DNA of 39,220 nucleotides, taken from contig JAUILI010000018.1 in the NCBI GenBank assembly GCA_030433075.1, positions 1 through 39,220 on the forward strand, read 5' to 3'. The DNA comes from Gammaproteobacteria bacterium (GTDB lineage: Bacteria; Pseudomonadota; Gammaproteobacteria; Pseudomonadales; Azotimanducaceae). The notes under the pieces were generated by a model. That model ran no database searches. It had not been told where the DNA came from and saw only the letters and a list, made by a program, of their open reading frames with translations. Both the position numbers and the translations under genes were made by a program. Below are positions 1 to 7,613 of this stretch, piece after piece. Each line of letters starts with the position of its first letter. Position 1 is the first letter of the stretch.

Positions 1-1556
1 TGCTCTTCACCCGGCCCCTAAAGCGGACGGAAAAAACCCGCTGGCTCGGCCTTCAGTTCCAGGGCCTGACCATGGAGGTAGATGGCAAGCCCCTAAGCCC
101 CCGCTTCTTCCAGGTGCCCTTTGCGGTGGAGCTCGACAACGCCACCGGGGCCTGGCTCCAGACCCACTTCAATGGCCCTCTTAAGCTCGAGGACCAGGAG
201 CAGGTGCTGGCCCTCTACGGCACGCTCCAGGGGCCCGACAGCACGCTCATTCCCCCCGAAGGCCTTACGCGCCTCGAACGGGACAGCATCGGCAGCGCGA
301 CCGTTCGCTATGACTCCCCAGCCCTGGGCACCATCACCCGACGAAAGCTGGCCTACGAAACGTTCCTGCCCGGAGAAGAGGGGCAGGCCCTGACGGAGCG
401 GGTCGCGGTGGAGCAGGATGAAACCACCCTCACGGAGCTTTCCTGCGGCTTTCGAAGCGCCGAGGGGCGATCTTCTACGGAGGCCTTCTTCCGCGGCGGC
501 ATGACCGTCAAAACCCTTCAGCGCCTGGCCGTCGCCTGGGATCGCACGCTCGCCGCGCCGCCGGGGCTCCGCCTGGCGGTGCTTGGGGACGATCCGCTGG
601 CCTGGCCTGCGGTGGAGCTGGCCTGGCTCTATCCGCCCCCGCCGAAAACGCCCCTGGCCGATGCTGCGCGTTTTTTGGCCGCCTTGAGCGCTCTTGATCA
701 GGACCCAATCGACGACGAGGCCCTGAAAGCCCTCCTCTTCAACAATGACCGCTTCCTTGCGGCGCTCCAGGACCAATTCCGCGCCGGCGCCTTCTCCAAG
801 GCCTTCCAAGAGAATCTTCTCCTGCGCATCGGGCAAACGGATGCGCCCCAGGCCCGGGCTCTGCTGGTGACCCTCGCTGCCGATGAAGCGCTCACGCCGG
901 CGGCGCGCTTCGGGAGCCTCATGGCCCTTCGCTATACCCCCTCGAAGCTTGAACCGGAAAGCCTGGACGCCCTCATGGACTTCTCAAACCTGTCCAACCT
1001 CTCCGAGGATGGGCAGCAGCTCGCGGATAGTGCGCTCATGGTGCTCGGGGAGGTCGCGCGAAACACGGAGGATGGGGCCGTCACGAGCCGCCTCACCCAG
1101 GCGCTCAGCACGGCCGCCAGCGACCAGCGCCGCCTGATCGCCCTTAATGCCCTGGCCAATGCCGGGGACGACACCACCGTCCCCCTCCTTGGGGATTATC
1201 TAAGCGCCGGGAGCGCCACCGTGCGCGCCCGGGCTGCCGATGCCCTGGGCGGCATTCCCACGCCCCAGGCCCGCGCCCTTCTCCAAGGCCAGCTCCAGGA
1301 TGGTAATCCGCCGGCGGTGCGGGCCGCGGCCTTAAAGGGCCTGGGAAAGCAAACCCTGGACGCGGGCGAAGTCGCTGCCCTCACCCGCTTTACGGCGCCC
1401 GAGGAGCCCCTCACGGTGCGCCGCTCCGCCATCGCGGCGCTGGCCGCCCAGAAGAAGGCCCACCCCGAAGTAGAAGGCACCCTGAAGGGCCTTCTCGTGC
1501 AAACCAGCGATCGGGAGTCCATGGAAATCATTATGCGGGCGCTCTATCAGCAGTAG
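1..1556 (+). CDS. HEAT-repeat protein, 5' end outside window
   Basis: The reading frame is open from base 3 with no stop before the first ATG at base 72. The residues before that ATG (LFTRPLKRTEKTRWLGLQF) read as ordinary protein, so the gene very probably begins left of the window. The first part is beta-rich (FFQVPFAVELDNATG) and resembles the lipid-transfer-like N-terminal region of vitellogenin-type proteins; this is a tentative comparison. The C-terminal third is a run of short alpha-helical repeats, for example 'LLGDYLSAGSATVRARAADALG', with the V-R-x-x-A-A-x-A-L pattern of HEAT repeats. Such repeats are usually protein-binding scaffolds. It is followed 32 bp later by the aldo/keto reductase, with nothing to link it to the flagellar genes. 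Confidence 0.7.
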   Translation, partial: LFTRPLKRTEKTRWLGLQFQGLTMEVDGKPLSPRFFQVPFAVELDNATGAWLQTHFNGPLKLEDQEQVLALYGTLQGPDSTLIPPEGLTRLERDSIGSATVRYDSPALGTITRRKLAYETFLPGEEGQALTERVAVEQDETTLTELSCGFRSAEGRSSTEAFFRGGMTVKTLQRLAVAWDRTLAAPPGLRLAVLGDDPLAWPAVELAWLYPPPPKTPLADAARFLAALSALDQDPIDDEALKALLFNNDRFLAALQDQFRAGAFSKAFQENLLLRIGQTDAPQARALLVTLAADEALTPAARFGSLMALRYTPSKLEPESLDALMDFSNLSNLSEDGQQLADSALMVLGEVARNTEDGAVTSRLTQALSTAASDQRRLIALNALANAGDDTTVPLLGDYLSAGSATVRARAADALGGIPTPQARALLQGQLQDGNPPAVRAAALKGLGKQTLDAGEVAALTRFTAPEEPLTVRRSAIAALAAQKKAHPEVEGTLKGLLVQTSDRESMEIIMRALYQQ

Positions 1557-1588
1557 ACTCGGGATTACCCAACGAGGAGGCGCACCCC

Positions 1589-2623
1589 ATGGACTATCGA
1601 ACCCTCGGCCGAAGCGGCCTTAAAGTTTCCCCCCTCTGCCTCGGCTGCATGAGCTACGGCGAGGCCGGCGCGGGCACCCACGCCTGGACCCTCACGGAGG
1701 CAGACAGCCTGCCCTTCTTCCGCCAGGCTTTAGAGGCGGGCATCAACTTCTTCGATACGGCGAACGTCTATTCCGCGGGCAGCTCGGAGGAAATCACGGG
1801 GCGCGCCCTGCGCCGCCTCGCGCGACGAGACGAGATCGTCGTGGCCACCAAGGCCTTTGGGCCCTGGCGCCGGGCCCCCAACGCCCGGGGCCTGTCTCGC
1901 AAAGCCCTCTTCCAAGCCATGGACGACAGCCTTCAGCGCCTCGGCATGGATTACGTGGATCTCTACCAAATTCACCGCTTCGATACGGAAACGCCGGTGG
2001 AAGAAACCATGGAGGCGCTCCATGACTTGGTGAAAGCCGGGAAAACCCGCTACCTCGGCGCCTCCTCCATGGCGGCGTGGCAGTTCGCCAAAATGCAGCA
2101 AGTGGCAGAGCGTTATAGCTGGACGCGCTTTATTGCCATGCAACCCCAGGTCAACCTCATCTACCGGGAAGAAGAACGGGAGATGCTGCCCCTGTGCCAG
2201 GATCAGGGCGTCGGCGTAATCCCCTGGAGCCCCCTGGCCCGAGGCAAGCTCACCCGCCCCTGGGAAACCCAGACCCACCGATCGGAAAACGACCTCTTCG
2301 GCCAGCAGCTCTATAAGGCTATGGAAGCGAACGACCGCGCCATCGTGGAACGGGTACGGGAAGTGGCGGAGGCCCGAGGGGTTTCCATGGCGCAGATTTC
2401 GCTGGCCTGGCTGCTGCAGAAGCCCGGGATTACCGCCCCGATCATTGGGGCGACCAAGCCCGAGCAGCTGAGCGACGCCATCGCCGCGCTGGGCCTCAGC
2501 CTAAGCCCTGAGGAAGTGGGTGCGCTGGAAGCCCTCTACCAGCCCCACCCGGTGGTGGGGGTTTACGCGCCCCCGGCCCCGGATGGGAAAGTTAGCCTCA
2601 CGGAAGAAGGGATGAGCGCCTAG
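1589..2623 (+). CDS. Aldo/keto reductase
   Basis: A 344-residue TIM-barrel NAD(P)H-dependent oxidoreductase. The catalytic tetrad of the family is visible: D56 and Y61 in FFDTANVYSAGSSEE, K88 in VVATKAFG, and H129 in DLYQIHRFD. The C-terminal cofactor-binding segment IIGATKPEQLSDAI is also present. Length and motifs match the YajO/Tas-like, voltage-channel beta-subunit-like branch, which reduces aldehydes or ketones. The true substrate cannot be read from sequence. The start is supported by GAGGAGG about 8 bp before the ATG. Its stop codon overlaps the stop of the convergent acyl-CoA ligase (2620-2623). Confidence 0.93.
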   Translation: MDYRTLGRSGLKVSPLCLGCMSYGEAGAGTHAWTLTEADSLPFFRQALEAGINFFDTANVYSAGSSEEITGRALRRLARRDEIVVATKAFGPWRRAPNARGLSRKALFQAMDDSLQRLGMDYVDLYQIHRFDTETPVEETMEALHDLVKAGKTRYLGASSMAAWQFAKMQQVAERYSWTRFIAMQPQVNLIYREEEREMLPLCQDQGVGVIPWSPLARGKLTRPWETQTHRSENDLFGQQLYKAMEANDRAIVERVREVAEARGVSMAQISLAWLLQKPGITAPIIGATKPEQLSDAIAALGLSLSPEEVGALEALYQPHPVVGVYAPPAPDGKVSLTEEGMSA

Positions 2624-4212
2624 GCCTCCAGGGTGGGCAAGCCCGCCCGCAGCTCGGCCTTGGCAATTTTCTCTAGGGTCGAGCGCGGTAGGCGCTCCAC
2701 CGGAAACACGGAGCGCGGCACCTTGAAGTCCGCGAGATTCGTCTCGCAGTGCGCTTTAATCGCGGCCTCGAGCCCCGCCCCGGCGGCCTTTCCCGCCTCG
2801 CTGGGGATCACGAAAACCACCGGGACCTCATCGAGCATGGCGTGCTTCTGCCCCACCACGGCGCACTCCTCCGCCAGCCCCGTTTGCATGATCACCGATT
2901 CGATCTCCGAAGCCGCGACGTTCTCCGCCCCGACCTTCAGCATGTCCTTGTCCCGATCGGAGAAGTAAAGCCAACCGTTCTCATCGCTACGGACGATATC
3001 CCCCGTATCGAACCAGCCCTCGGCGTCGAAGGCCTTCTCGTTGGCCTCGTCATTCCGATAATAAGCTTTGAATAGCGATACCCCTCGCACGCCGCGGATG
3101 AACAGCACACCGCGCTCCCCGGGGCCGGCCAGGGACCCGTCGTCCCGACGGATCTGGATGTCGTATTCCGGAGCGACGCGCCCCAGGGTGCCATGGGGCC
3201 CGGGATGGTCCACATCGGTGACGATCCCGTGGGTGAGGGTTTCCGTCATGCCCCACCAGCCGATGGTCTCCACCCCAAAATGCGCGCCCACGGCGGGGAG
3301 GCTGGCGGGCCCGCCCCAGAACCGTTGGCCGTGGTCGGGCACGGGAAACTTCATGAGCGCCTTGTAAGCAAAGGGAATCATGGACATCCAGGTCACACCG
3401 TGACGCAAGCAGGTGTCCCAGAAGCGCGACGCGGAAAACTTCGGATGGATGACGAAGGTGCCCCCGGCCCAGAGCGTTGCAAGCATGGAATAGCCCTGGG
3501 CGTTGGTGTGGAACAGGGGCATGTAGATGAGGGTGACGTCATCCCGACGCAGGCGCATGTGCACGGCGGAGATCTTGCCGGCCCACAGCCCATTGGCATG
3601 GGTCCAGAGCACGGCCTTCGGCCGGGAGGTGGTCCCGGAGGTGAACTGAACACTCAGGTTGCGCTGGGGATCGACGGGAAGGGCCGGGGGTTCGGCCTCG
3701 CTCCGCAGGGCCGTGAAGGGCTCCGCGCCGAGGCTAGCGAGGTCTAGGGACGCCGGCGTCCCCGCATCATTATCCGTGATGAGGAGCCAGGGCAGGTCCG
3801 GGCAGGCCTCGCGCAGCAAAGCCCCAAAGGCCGGTTGCGTGATGGCCCCCACGGCCTCCGTGACCTCCTGAAAATAGCTGAGATCCCGGGCCACGCTTCG
3901 CGTATTGGTGGAGACGGCCACGGCACCCACGCAGGCGCAGGCCAGCCAGGCGATGACGAACTCGTAGCTGTTATCCAAATGGATGAGGATGAAATCCCCG
4001 GGCTTCACGCCCCGCTCCGCGAGCCCCGCAGCGTGGGCTCGGGCCTCCTGCAGCAGCGCCCGGTAGGTGAGGCTGCGCTCCGGTCCTTCGAAGGGCGCCC
4101 AAACCATGGCCACCTTGTCCGGGGCGCGCTCGGCCCACTGGGTCAGAAGCCAGGGAACATCCTGGCCGTGAAAACTGTCCGCCTTTGCCTGATCAATCGC
4201 CTGCTTGAGCAC
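2620..4212 (-). CDS. AMP-forming acyl-CoA ligase (CaiC-like)
   Basis: ANL-superfamily adenylating enzyme that activates a carboxylic acid with ATP and transfers it to CoA. The order of motifs is complete: P-loop-like A3 QFTSGTTSRPKAVLWTH, A5 GWWGMTETL, A7 GWFDTGDI, A8 YFSDRDKDMLKVGAENV, and the C-terminal catalytic lysine region STLEKIAKAELR. In A3, S replaces the usual G after TSGTT and A replaces the G before V, a modest departure. An ATG at 4293 would run into the upstream GNAT gene. I prefer the GTG at 4212, preceded by AGGGGAGGGG, which gives 530 residues, normal for the family. Resembles crotonobetaine/carnitine-CoA ligases, but the substrate is unknown. Lies 50 bp downstream of the GNAT gene, same strand. 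Confidence 0.88.
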   Translation of the reverse strand: MLKQAIDQAKADSFHGQDVPWLLTQWAERAPDKVAMVWAPFEGPERSLTYRALLQEARAHAAGLAERGVKPGDFILIHLDNSYEFVIAWLACACVGAVAVSTNTRSVARDLSYFQEVTEAVGAITQPAFGALLREACPDLPWLLITDNDAGTPASLDLASLGAEPFTALRSEAEPPALPVDPQRNLSVQFTSGTTSRPKAVLWTHANGLWAGKISAVHMRLRRDDVTLIYMPLFHTNAQGYSMLATLWAGGTFVIHPKFSASRFWDTCLRHGVTWMSMIPFAYKALMKFPVPDHGQRFWGGPASLPAVGAHFGVETIGWWGMTETLTHGIVTDVDHPGPHGTLGRVAPEYDIQIRRDDGSLAGPGERGVLFIRGVRGVSLFKAYYRNDEANEKAFDAEGWFDTGDIVRSDENGWLYFSDRDKDMLKVGAENVAASEIESVIMQTGLAEECAVVGQKHAMLDEVPVVFVIPSEAGKAAGAGLEAAIKAHCETNLADFKVPRSVFPVERLPRSTLEKIAKAELRAGLPTLEA

Positions 4213-4262
4213 CGCACCCCTCCCCTGGTCAGTTAATGCAAACAGTTTAGCGCGACGAGGGG

Positions 4263-4730
4263 CTAGAGCGGGCGTTCCATCATGATGTTGCAACGGTCAT
4301 AGGCGGCGTGCTCGATCGGCACTTCCTGAAAGCCCAGCCGGGCGTACAGGCCCATGGCAGGCTTCAGCACCGTGTTGCTCTCCAGAAACAGCATCTGCCC
4401 GCCTCGCGCCTGGGCCTCTGCGATGATCGCTTCGCCGAGGGCCGCGCCGAGGCCCAGCCCCTGCGCACTGGGGTCGACCGCCATCTTGGCTAGCTCGAAG
4501 CGCCCGCCCCCGTGGTGCATGAGGGCGCAGCAGCCCTTCACTTCCCCCTCAACTTCGGCCATGAAGATCGCCCCGCCCGGGGCCAGGATCTTTTCCTCGG
4601 GATTCCCCAGGCTCGCCCAGTCCCCGGCCTCCGGGGTCCAGTGCTGGCGAATCCAGGCAAGGTTTAAATCGCGAAAGGCTACCCCGTCGCCATCGCGAAA
4701 GGGTCGAATCAAGGTGTGTGGTGTTGACAT
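4263..4730 (-). CDS. GNAT-family N-acetyltransferase
   Basis: A 155-residue acetyl-CoA-dependent acetyltransferase. The acetyl-CoA pyrophosphate-binding motif is clear in LAKMAVDPSAQGLGLGAALG, with Q-G-L-G-L-G matching the Q/R-x-x-G-x-G/A signature. It is followed by a helix and the GLYARLGFQEV strand-turn typical of the C-terminal half. The open frame extends upstream to 4910 and would overlap flaG. The ATG at 4730 is preferred because it is preceded by GGGAGC and begins at the conserved beta-1 (HTLIRPFRDGD). Substrate unknown. It lies downstream of flaG on the same strand, with a 70-bp gap, and could receive read-through from the flagellar operon. Confidence 0.9.
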   Translation of the reverse strand: MSTPHTLIRPFRDGDGVAFRDLNLAWIRQHWTPEAGDWASLGNPEEKILAPGGAIFMAEVEGEVKGCCALMHHGGGRFELAKMAVDPSAQGLGLGAALGEAIIAEAQARGGQMLFLESNTVLKPAMGLYARLGFQEVPIEHAAYDRCNIMMERPL

Positions 4731-4734
4731 GGCA

Positions 4735-4752
4735 GCTCCCATCCGTGGGAGC
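4735..4752 (-). promoter_or_regulatory. Inverted repeat covering the GNAT ribosome-binding site
   Basis: GCTCCCA-TCCG-TGGGAGC is a perfect 7-bp stem with a 4-base loop. On the minus strand the second arm contains GGGAGC, the only good Shine-Dalgarno sequence for the GNAT ATG at 4730. In RNA the hairpin would hide that site. This may limit translation from read-through transcripts, or be chance in G+C-rich DNA. Confidence 0.3.
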
Positions 4753-4800
4753 GTTATAGCGCAGGCGCCGGGCGGCGCCCAGGGGGGCTTCTTGCAGGAC

Positions 4801-5148
4801 CTAGGCGTTGTCCTCGAAGAGGATGCCGCGGAGCACTTCGATGTTGCGCGCGGCGCGCAGCACGTCCTCATGAGGAAGCTGACGAACCACATCCCCAGAA
4901 TTCTTATCAATCACCCTAACGATGTTCCGCTTCGCCACCTCGTCTACGGCGAACTCTAGGGATCGGCTTGAATCCTTCATGCGGGCGTTGAGCATCTCCA
5001 CCGCCGCCTTCACGGCGTCGATCATCTCCGTGGGCGACACTTCGGGCTTTTCCACCGCAGCCACGGGCCGCGCCTCCGCTGGGGCGGGCCGCGCCAGCTC
5101 CGCTACCCGCGCCGAGCCCAGCGCCTTTACGCTGTCTTCCGCTGCCAT
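4801..5148 (-). CDS. flaG: FlaG family protein
   Basis: A 115-residue protein with the FlaG C-terminal domain: LEFAVDEVAKRNIVRVIDKN followed by SGDVVRQLPHEDVLRAARN, matching the family pattern F-x-V-D-E ... V-V-D-x-x-T/S-G-E-V-I-R-Q-I-P. FlaG proteins of polar flagella influence filament length; the mechanism is not well defined. The first 40 residues are an alanine/proline/glutamate-rich low-complexity tail, common in the family. The ATG is preceded by GAGGAG. It follows fliD as in Vibrio and Pseudomonas, but here with a 141-bp gap that carries its own sigma28-type promoter. No flagellin gene is adjacent. Confidence 0.92.
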   Translation of the reverse strand: MAAEDSVKALGSARVAELARPAPAEARPVAAVEKPEVSPTEMIDAVKAAVEMLNARMKDSSRSLEFAVDEVAKRNIVRVIDKNSGDVVRQLPHEDVLRAARNIEVLRGILFEDNA

Positions 5149-5201
5149 GTCGACACTCTCCTCTACACGCCCCGGCGCACAGGCAGGGCCTCTGTGTCAG
5201 T

Positions 5202-5228
5202 TATTCGACAGCAAAGCACAGCGCTTTA
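5202..5228 (-). promoter_or_regulatory. Sigma28 (FliA) type promoter of flaG
   Basis: On the minus strand TAAAGCGC, 11 bases, then GTCGAATA. This matches the flagellar sigma28 pattern (TAAA, 15 bases, GCCGATAA) and the two other candidates in this window before flgM and flgP, which share TAAAG and GTCGA at identical spacing. A/T-rich tracts lie directly upstream (5229-5280), out of keeping with the G+C-rich surroundings. The -10 end is about 54 bp before the flaG ATG. Confidence 0.6.
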
Positions 5229-5289
5229 AAAGTTTTTGAAGATTTTTCCCCGGCGCAGTTTTTTTACTATTTTTTCATGGCCTTAGCCG

Positions 5290-6678
5290 TCACTTCTGAT
5301 TCGGAGAGAAAGGCAAGGTGTCGAAGGTCGAGGTCAAGCTATCGGAAAGCCCATTCATTTGCTCGATTAAGGTCTCCATGGCGATGAATTGGGAGAGGTA
5401 GCGGTCATAGACCCGAGTCATACGGTCCTCAAGGTCTAGTAGGGCCTCTTCCTGATCGGCGATGCGCTCCTGAAGCCGGCTGGTCGCCCCCAGCAGCGGG
5501 CCTCGGCTCTTCAGCAGCTCATCGAGGCTTTTAAGCGCCTCCCCAGCCAGTCCCGCAGGATCGCTGCTAAAGAGCGATTGGTCATTCGTGTCCGCCGTGA
5601 GCAGGGTCGATAGATCCCCAAGGCCTGCCCTCACCCGCTGGCTAAAGACCGCCTCATCAATAACCAACTGGCCCGTACGGTCCGTCTCGATCCCGAAGTC
5701 CAGGAGCCGGCTGTAGCCACCGGAGGGGGTATTGCTCTCGTCACTGACCATGCTGCGAAGGGTCCGCTGAACCATGCCAATAACGCTGTCCCCCTGGAGC
5801 ACCCCAGCATCGTCTCCGGCACCATCCGGGTCCACGAGGTCAGAAAGCACGCTTTCCGCGGCGTTGTAGGCGTCCACCAGCTCCCGAAGCGCGGCCTCGG
5901 CCACGATGCTGGTGGAATCGAGACTAAAGCTCTGATCCGAGGCCACTGCCTGGAGCGACAGCGTTACCCCGGGAAGGACGTCGGAGACCTCGTTCGTCGA
6001 ACGCAGGTAGGTCAAGCCATTGAGCACAAAGCTTGCGTCCCCTGCGGCGCTGTCCTGGGTGGCAAAATCGAAACCCGCCACGTCCGTGGTGATCGTGAAA
6101 GCGCCTTCGGCACCGGAGGTTCCGGATACAACGATACGAAGGCCGTCAGAGGCAGCGCCCGTATCCACAATTCGAGCCGAGAGGCCAAGATCGGCATCGT
6201 TAATCGCTGCCACAATTCCCGCGGGAGTATCGGTGGCCACAGCCAGCGTTTGGGTTTGCGGCGATGCGGCCCCCAGGGTGACCGTTAGGTTCAGTCCCGC
6301 CCCGCCCGTAAGCGCTGCCGACGCATCGGAGAAGCCCGTGGAGCTGCGGGACTCGGCACTCGCAAGCCGCGTAATGCTCATGGCGTACTGCCCCGCCTCG
6401 GCCCCAGCGCCCGCATCCACGGAAACCGCCGTGCTGCTGTTCCTCAGCACCACCGCGCTGAGATCGTCAGCATCATTTAAGTTTTGGAACGCTGAACGCA
6501 CGCCTTCAAGGGCAGCGGAGACCTGCCCGTAGGCAGAGATGGTGGCTTCCGTCGAACTGATGCGGGAATTGATCTGCTCCGCTTGGGGCGCCCGCTTGGC
6601 CTCCACCAGGGCGTCCACGATGGCCTTGGTATCGAGGCCGGAGCCGGCGCCCAGGGCGCTTAGCAGTTCGATGGCCAT
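5290..6678 (-). CDS. fliD: Flagellar filament cap FliD
   Basis: A 462-residue capping protein (HAP2) that sits on the growing filament tip and folds flagellin subunits. The N-terminal signature is clear: LGAGSGLDTKAIVDALVEAK, then a coiled segment ending in FQNLNDADDLSAVVL. The C-terminal coiled coil (LQERIADQEEALLDLEDRM, then YLSQFIAMETLIEQMNGL) matches the family's terminal helix. Length is normal. The ATG is preceded by GGGAG; it lies 10 bp after flgL, so the two genes are probably co-transcribed. An A/T-rich gap with the flaG promoter follows the stop codon. Confidence 0.95.
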   Translation of the reverse strand: MAIELLSALGAGSGLDTKAIVDALVEAKRAPQAEQINSRISSTEATISAYGQVSAALEGVRSAFQNLNDADDLSAVVLRNSSTAVSVDAGAGAEAGQYAMSITRLASAESRSSTGFSDASAALTGGAGLNLTVTLGAASPQTQTLAVATDTPAGIVAAINDADLGLSARIVDTGAASDGLRIVVSGTSGAEGAFTITTDVAGFDFATQDSAAGDASFVLNGLTYLRSTNEVSDVLPGVTLSLQAVASDQSFSLDSTSIVAEAALRELVDAYNAAESVLSDLVDPDGAGDDAGVLQGDSVIGMVQRTLRSMVSDESNTPSGGYSRLLDFGIETDRTGQLVIDEAVFSQRVRAGLGDLSTLLTADTNDQSLFSSDPAGLAGEALKSLDELLKSRGPLLGATSRLQERIADQEEALLDLEDRMTRVYDRYLSQFIAMETLIEQMNGLSDSLTSTFDTLPFSPNQK

Positions 6679-6688
6679 GGCCTACTCC

Positions 6689-7606
6689 CTAGCGGAGGAA
6701 ATTGAAGAGGCTTTGCCCGGCGATGCGCGCAAAGCTGCTTTGCGCCGCCTCCAGAGCCAGCTGATCTGCCCGCAGCTTGGTAATGGCTTCGGCAAAATCG
6801 AGATCGCGCAGATCAGAGATGAGGGCGTCCGTTTGAAGCCGCTCCTCCGAGAGGATCTCCCGCTGCTGATTCACGGCCGAAAGATCCGTACCCACCCGCG
6901 CGAGGGCGAGGGACGAGCCCTCCAGCATGCTATCGAGCTGAGGCAGGGTCGTCGCACTCACATCGCCCCCGGTTTCGAGGGTTTCCGCGAAGCGGTCGAT
7001 GGCGCTGAAGAAGCTTTCCCGCGTGCCCTCCGCGGCGCCGGGAACGGCCACGGGAGTGAAAAAGTCCGTGCCCGGGCGCGCCAGAAGCAAGGAACGGCTT
7101 TCCCCCACGGGGACGGCAATGCGCGTGCTGTCGCCTAGGTAGCTGACAGCACCATCCTCTCCGCGCGCGAAGGCAGCGCCCCGGGTGGCTGCCCCGGCGA
7201 AGATGGCGTTGCCCTCCGCGTCCCGGGTATTGGCCAGGGACAGAAGCTCCTCCCCAAGGGCCCGTACTTCAAGGGCAAAGACCTTCTTGTCCGAGTCGCT
7301 GTAGGTGTCGTTTGCCGCCTGAATGCCAAGTTCCTTAAGGCGAATCAGCACGTCAGAAACGGACCGGAGGGCGCTCTCCTGAAGGTCGGCCCGGGCCTCG
7401 GCACGGTCGAGAAGGTTAAGGCGCACGTCCTGGTTCGACCGAAGCGCATCCAGCCGAAGAAGCGCCGTGGCGTCCTTCGGAGCCTCCCGGGGCGCCAAAA
7501 AGGCTTCCCCGCTGCTGATCCGCGCCTGCTGCTGAGCAAGCTCACCGGTGAGCTTACCCATCTGCCCGGCGGCGCGATCAAATTGCAGTACGGTAGAAAT
7601 CTTCAT
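6689..7606 (-). CDS. flgL: Hook-filament junction protein FlgL
   Basis: A 305-residue flagellin-like junction protein (HAP3) between FlgK and the filament. The N-terminal helix MKISTVLQFDRAAGQMGKL with the following QQARISSGEAFLAPREAPKD matches the FlgL/flagellin D0-D1 signature. The C-terminal helix LRADQLALEAAQSSFARIAG, ending QSLFNFLR, matches the D0 end. The middle contains the usual NAIFAGAATRGAAF segment. It lies 7 bp after flgK and 10 bp before fliD in the same operon. Length is typical for FlgL. Confidence 0.94.
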   Translation of the reverse strand: MKISTVLQFDRAAGQMGKLTGELAQQQARISSGEAFLAPREAPKDATALLRLDALRSNQDVRLNLLDRAEARADLQESALRSVSDVLIRLKELGIQAANDTYSDSDKKVFALEVRALGEELLSLANTRDAEGNAIFAGAATRGAAFARGEDGAVSYLGDSTRIAVPVGESRSLLLARPGTDFFTPVAVPGAAEGTRESFFSAIDRFAETLETGGDVSATTLPQLDSMLEGSSLALARVGTDLSAVNQQREILSEERLQTDALISDLRDLDFAEAITKLRADQLALEAAQSSFARIAGQSLFNFLR

Positions 7607-7613
7607 AGCGACC

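Noticed and set aside
4764-4779. GGCGCC-GGGC-GGCGCC stem after flaG as a terminator
   Set aside because: No T tract follows on the minus strand, and such stems are frequent in G+C-rich DNA.
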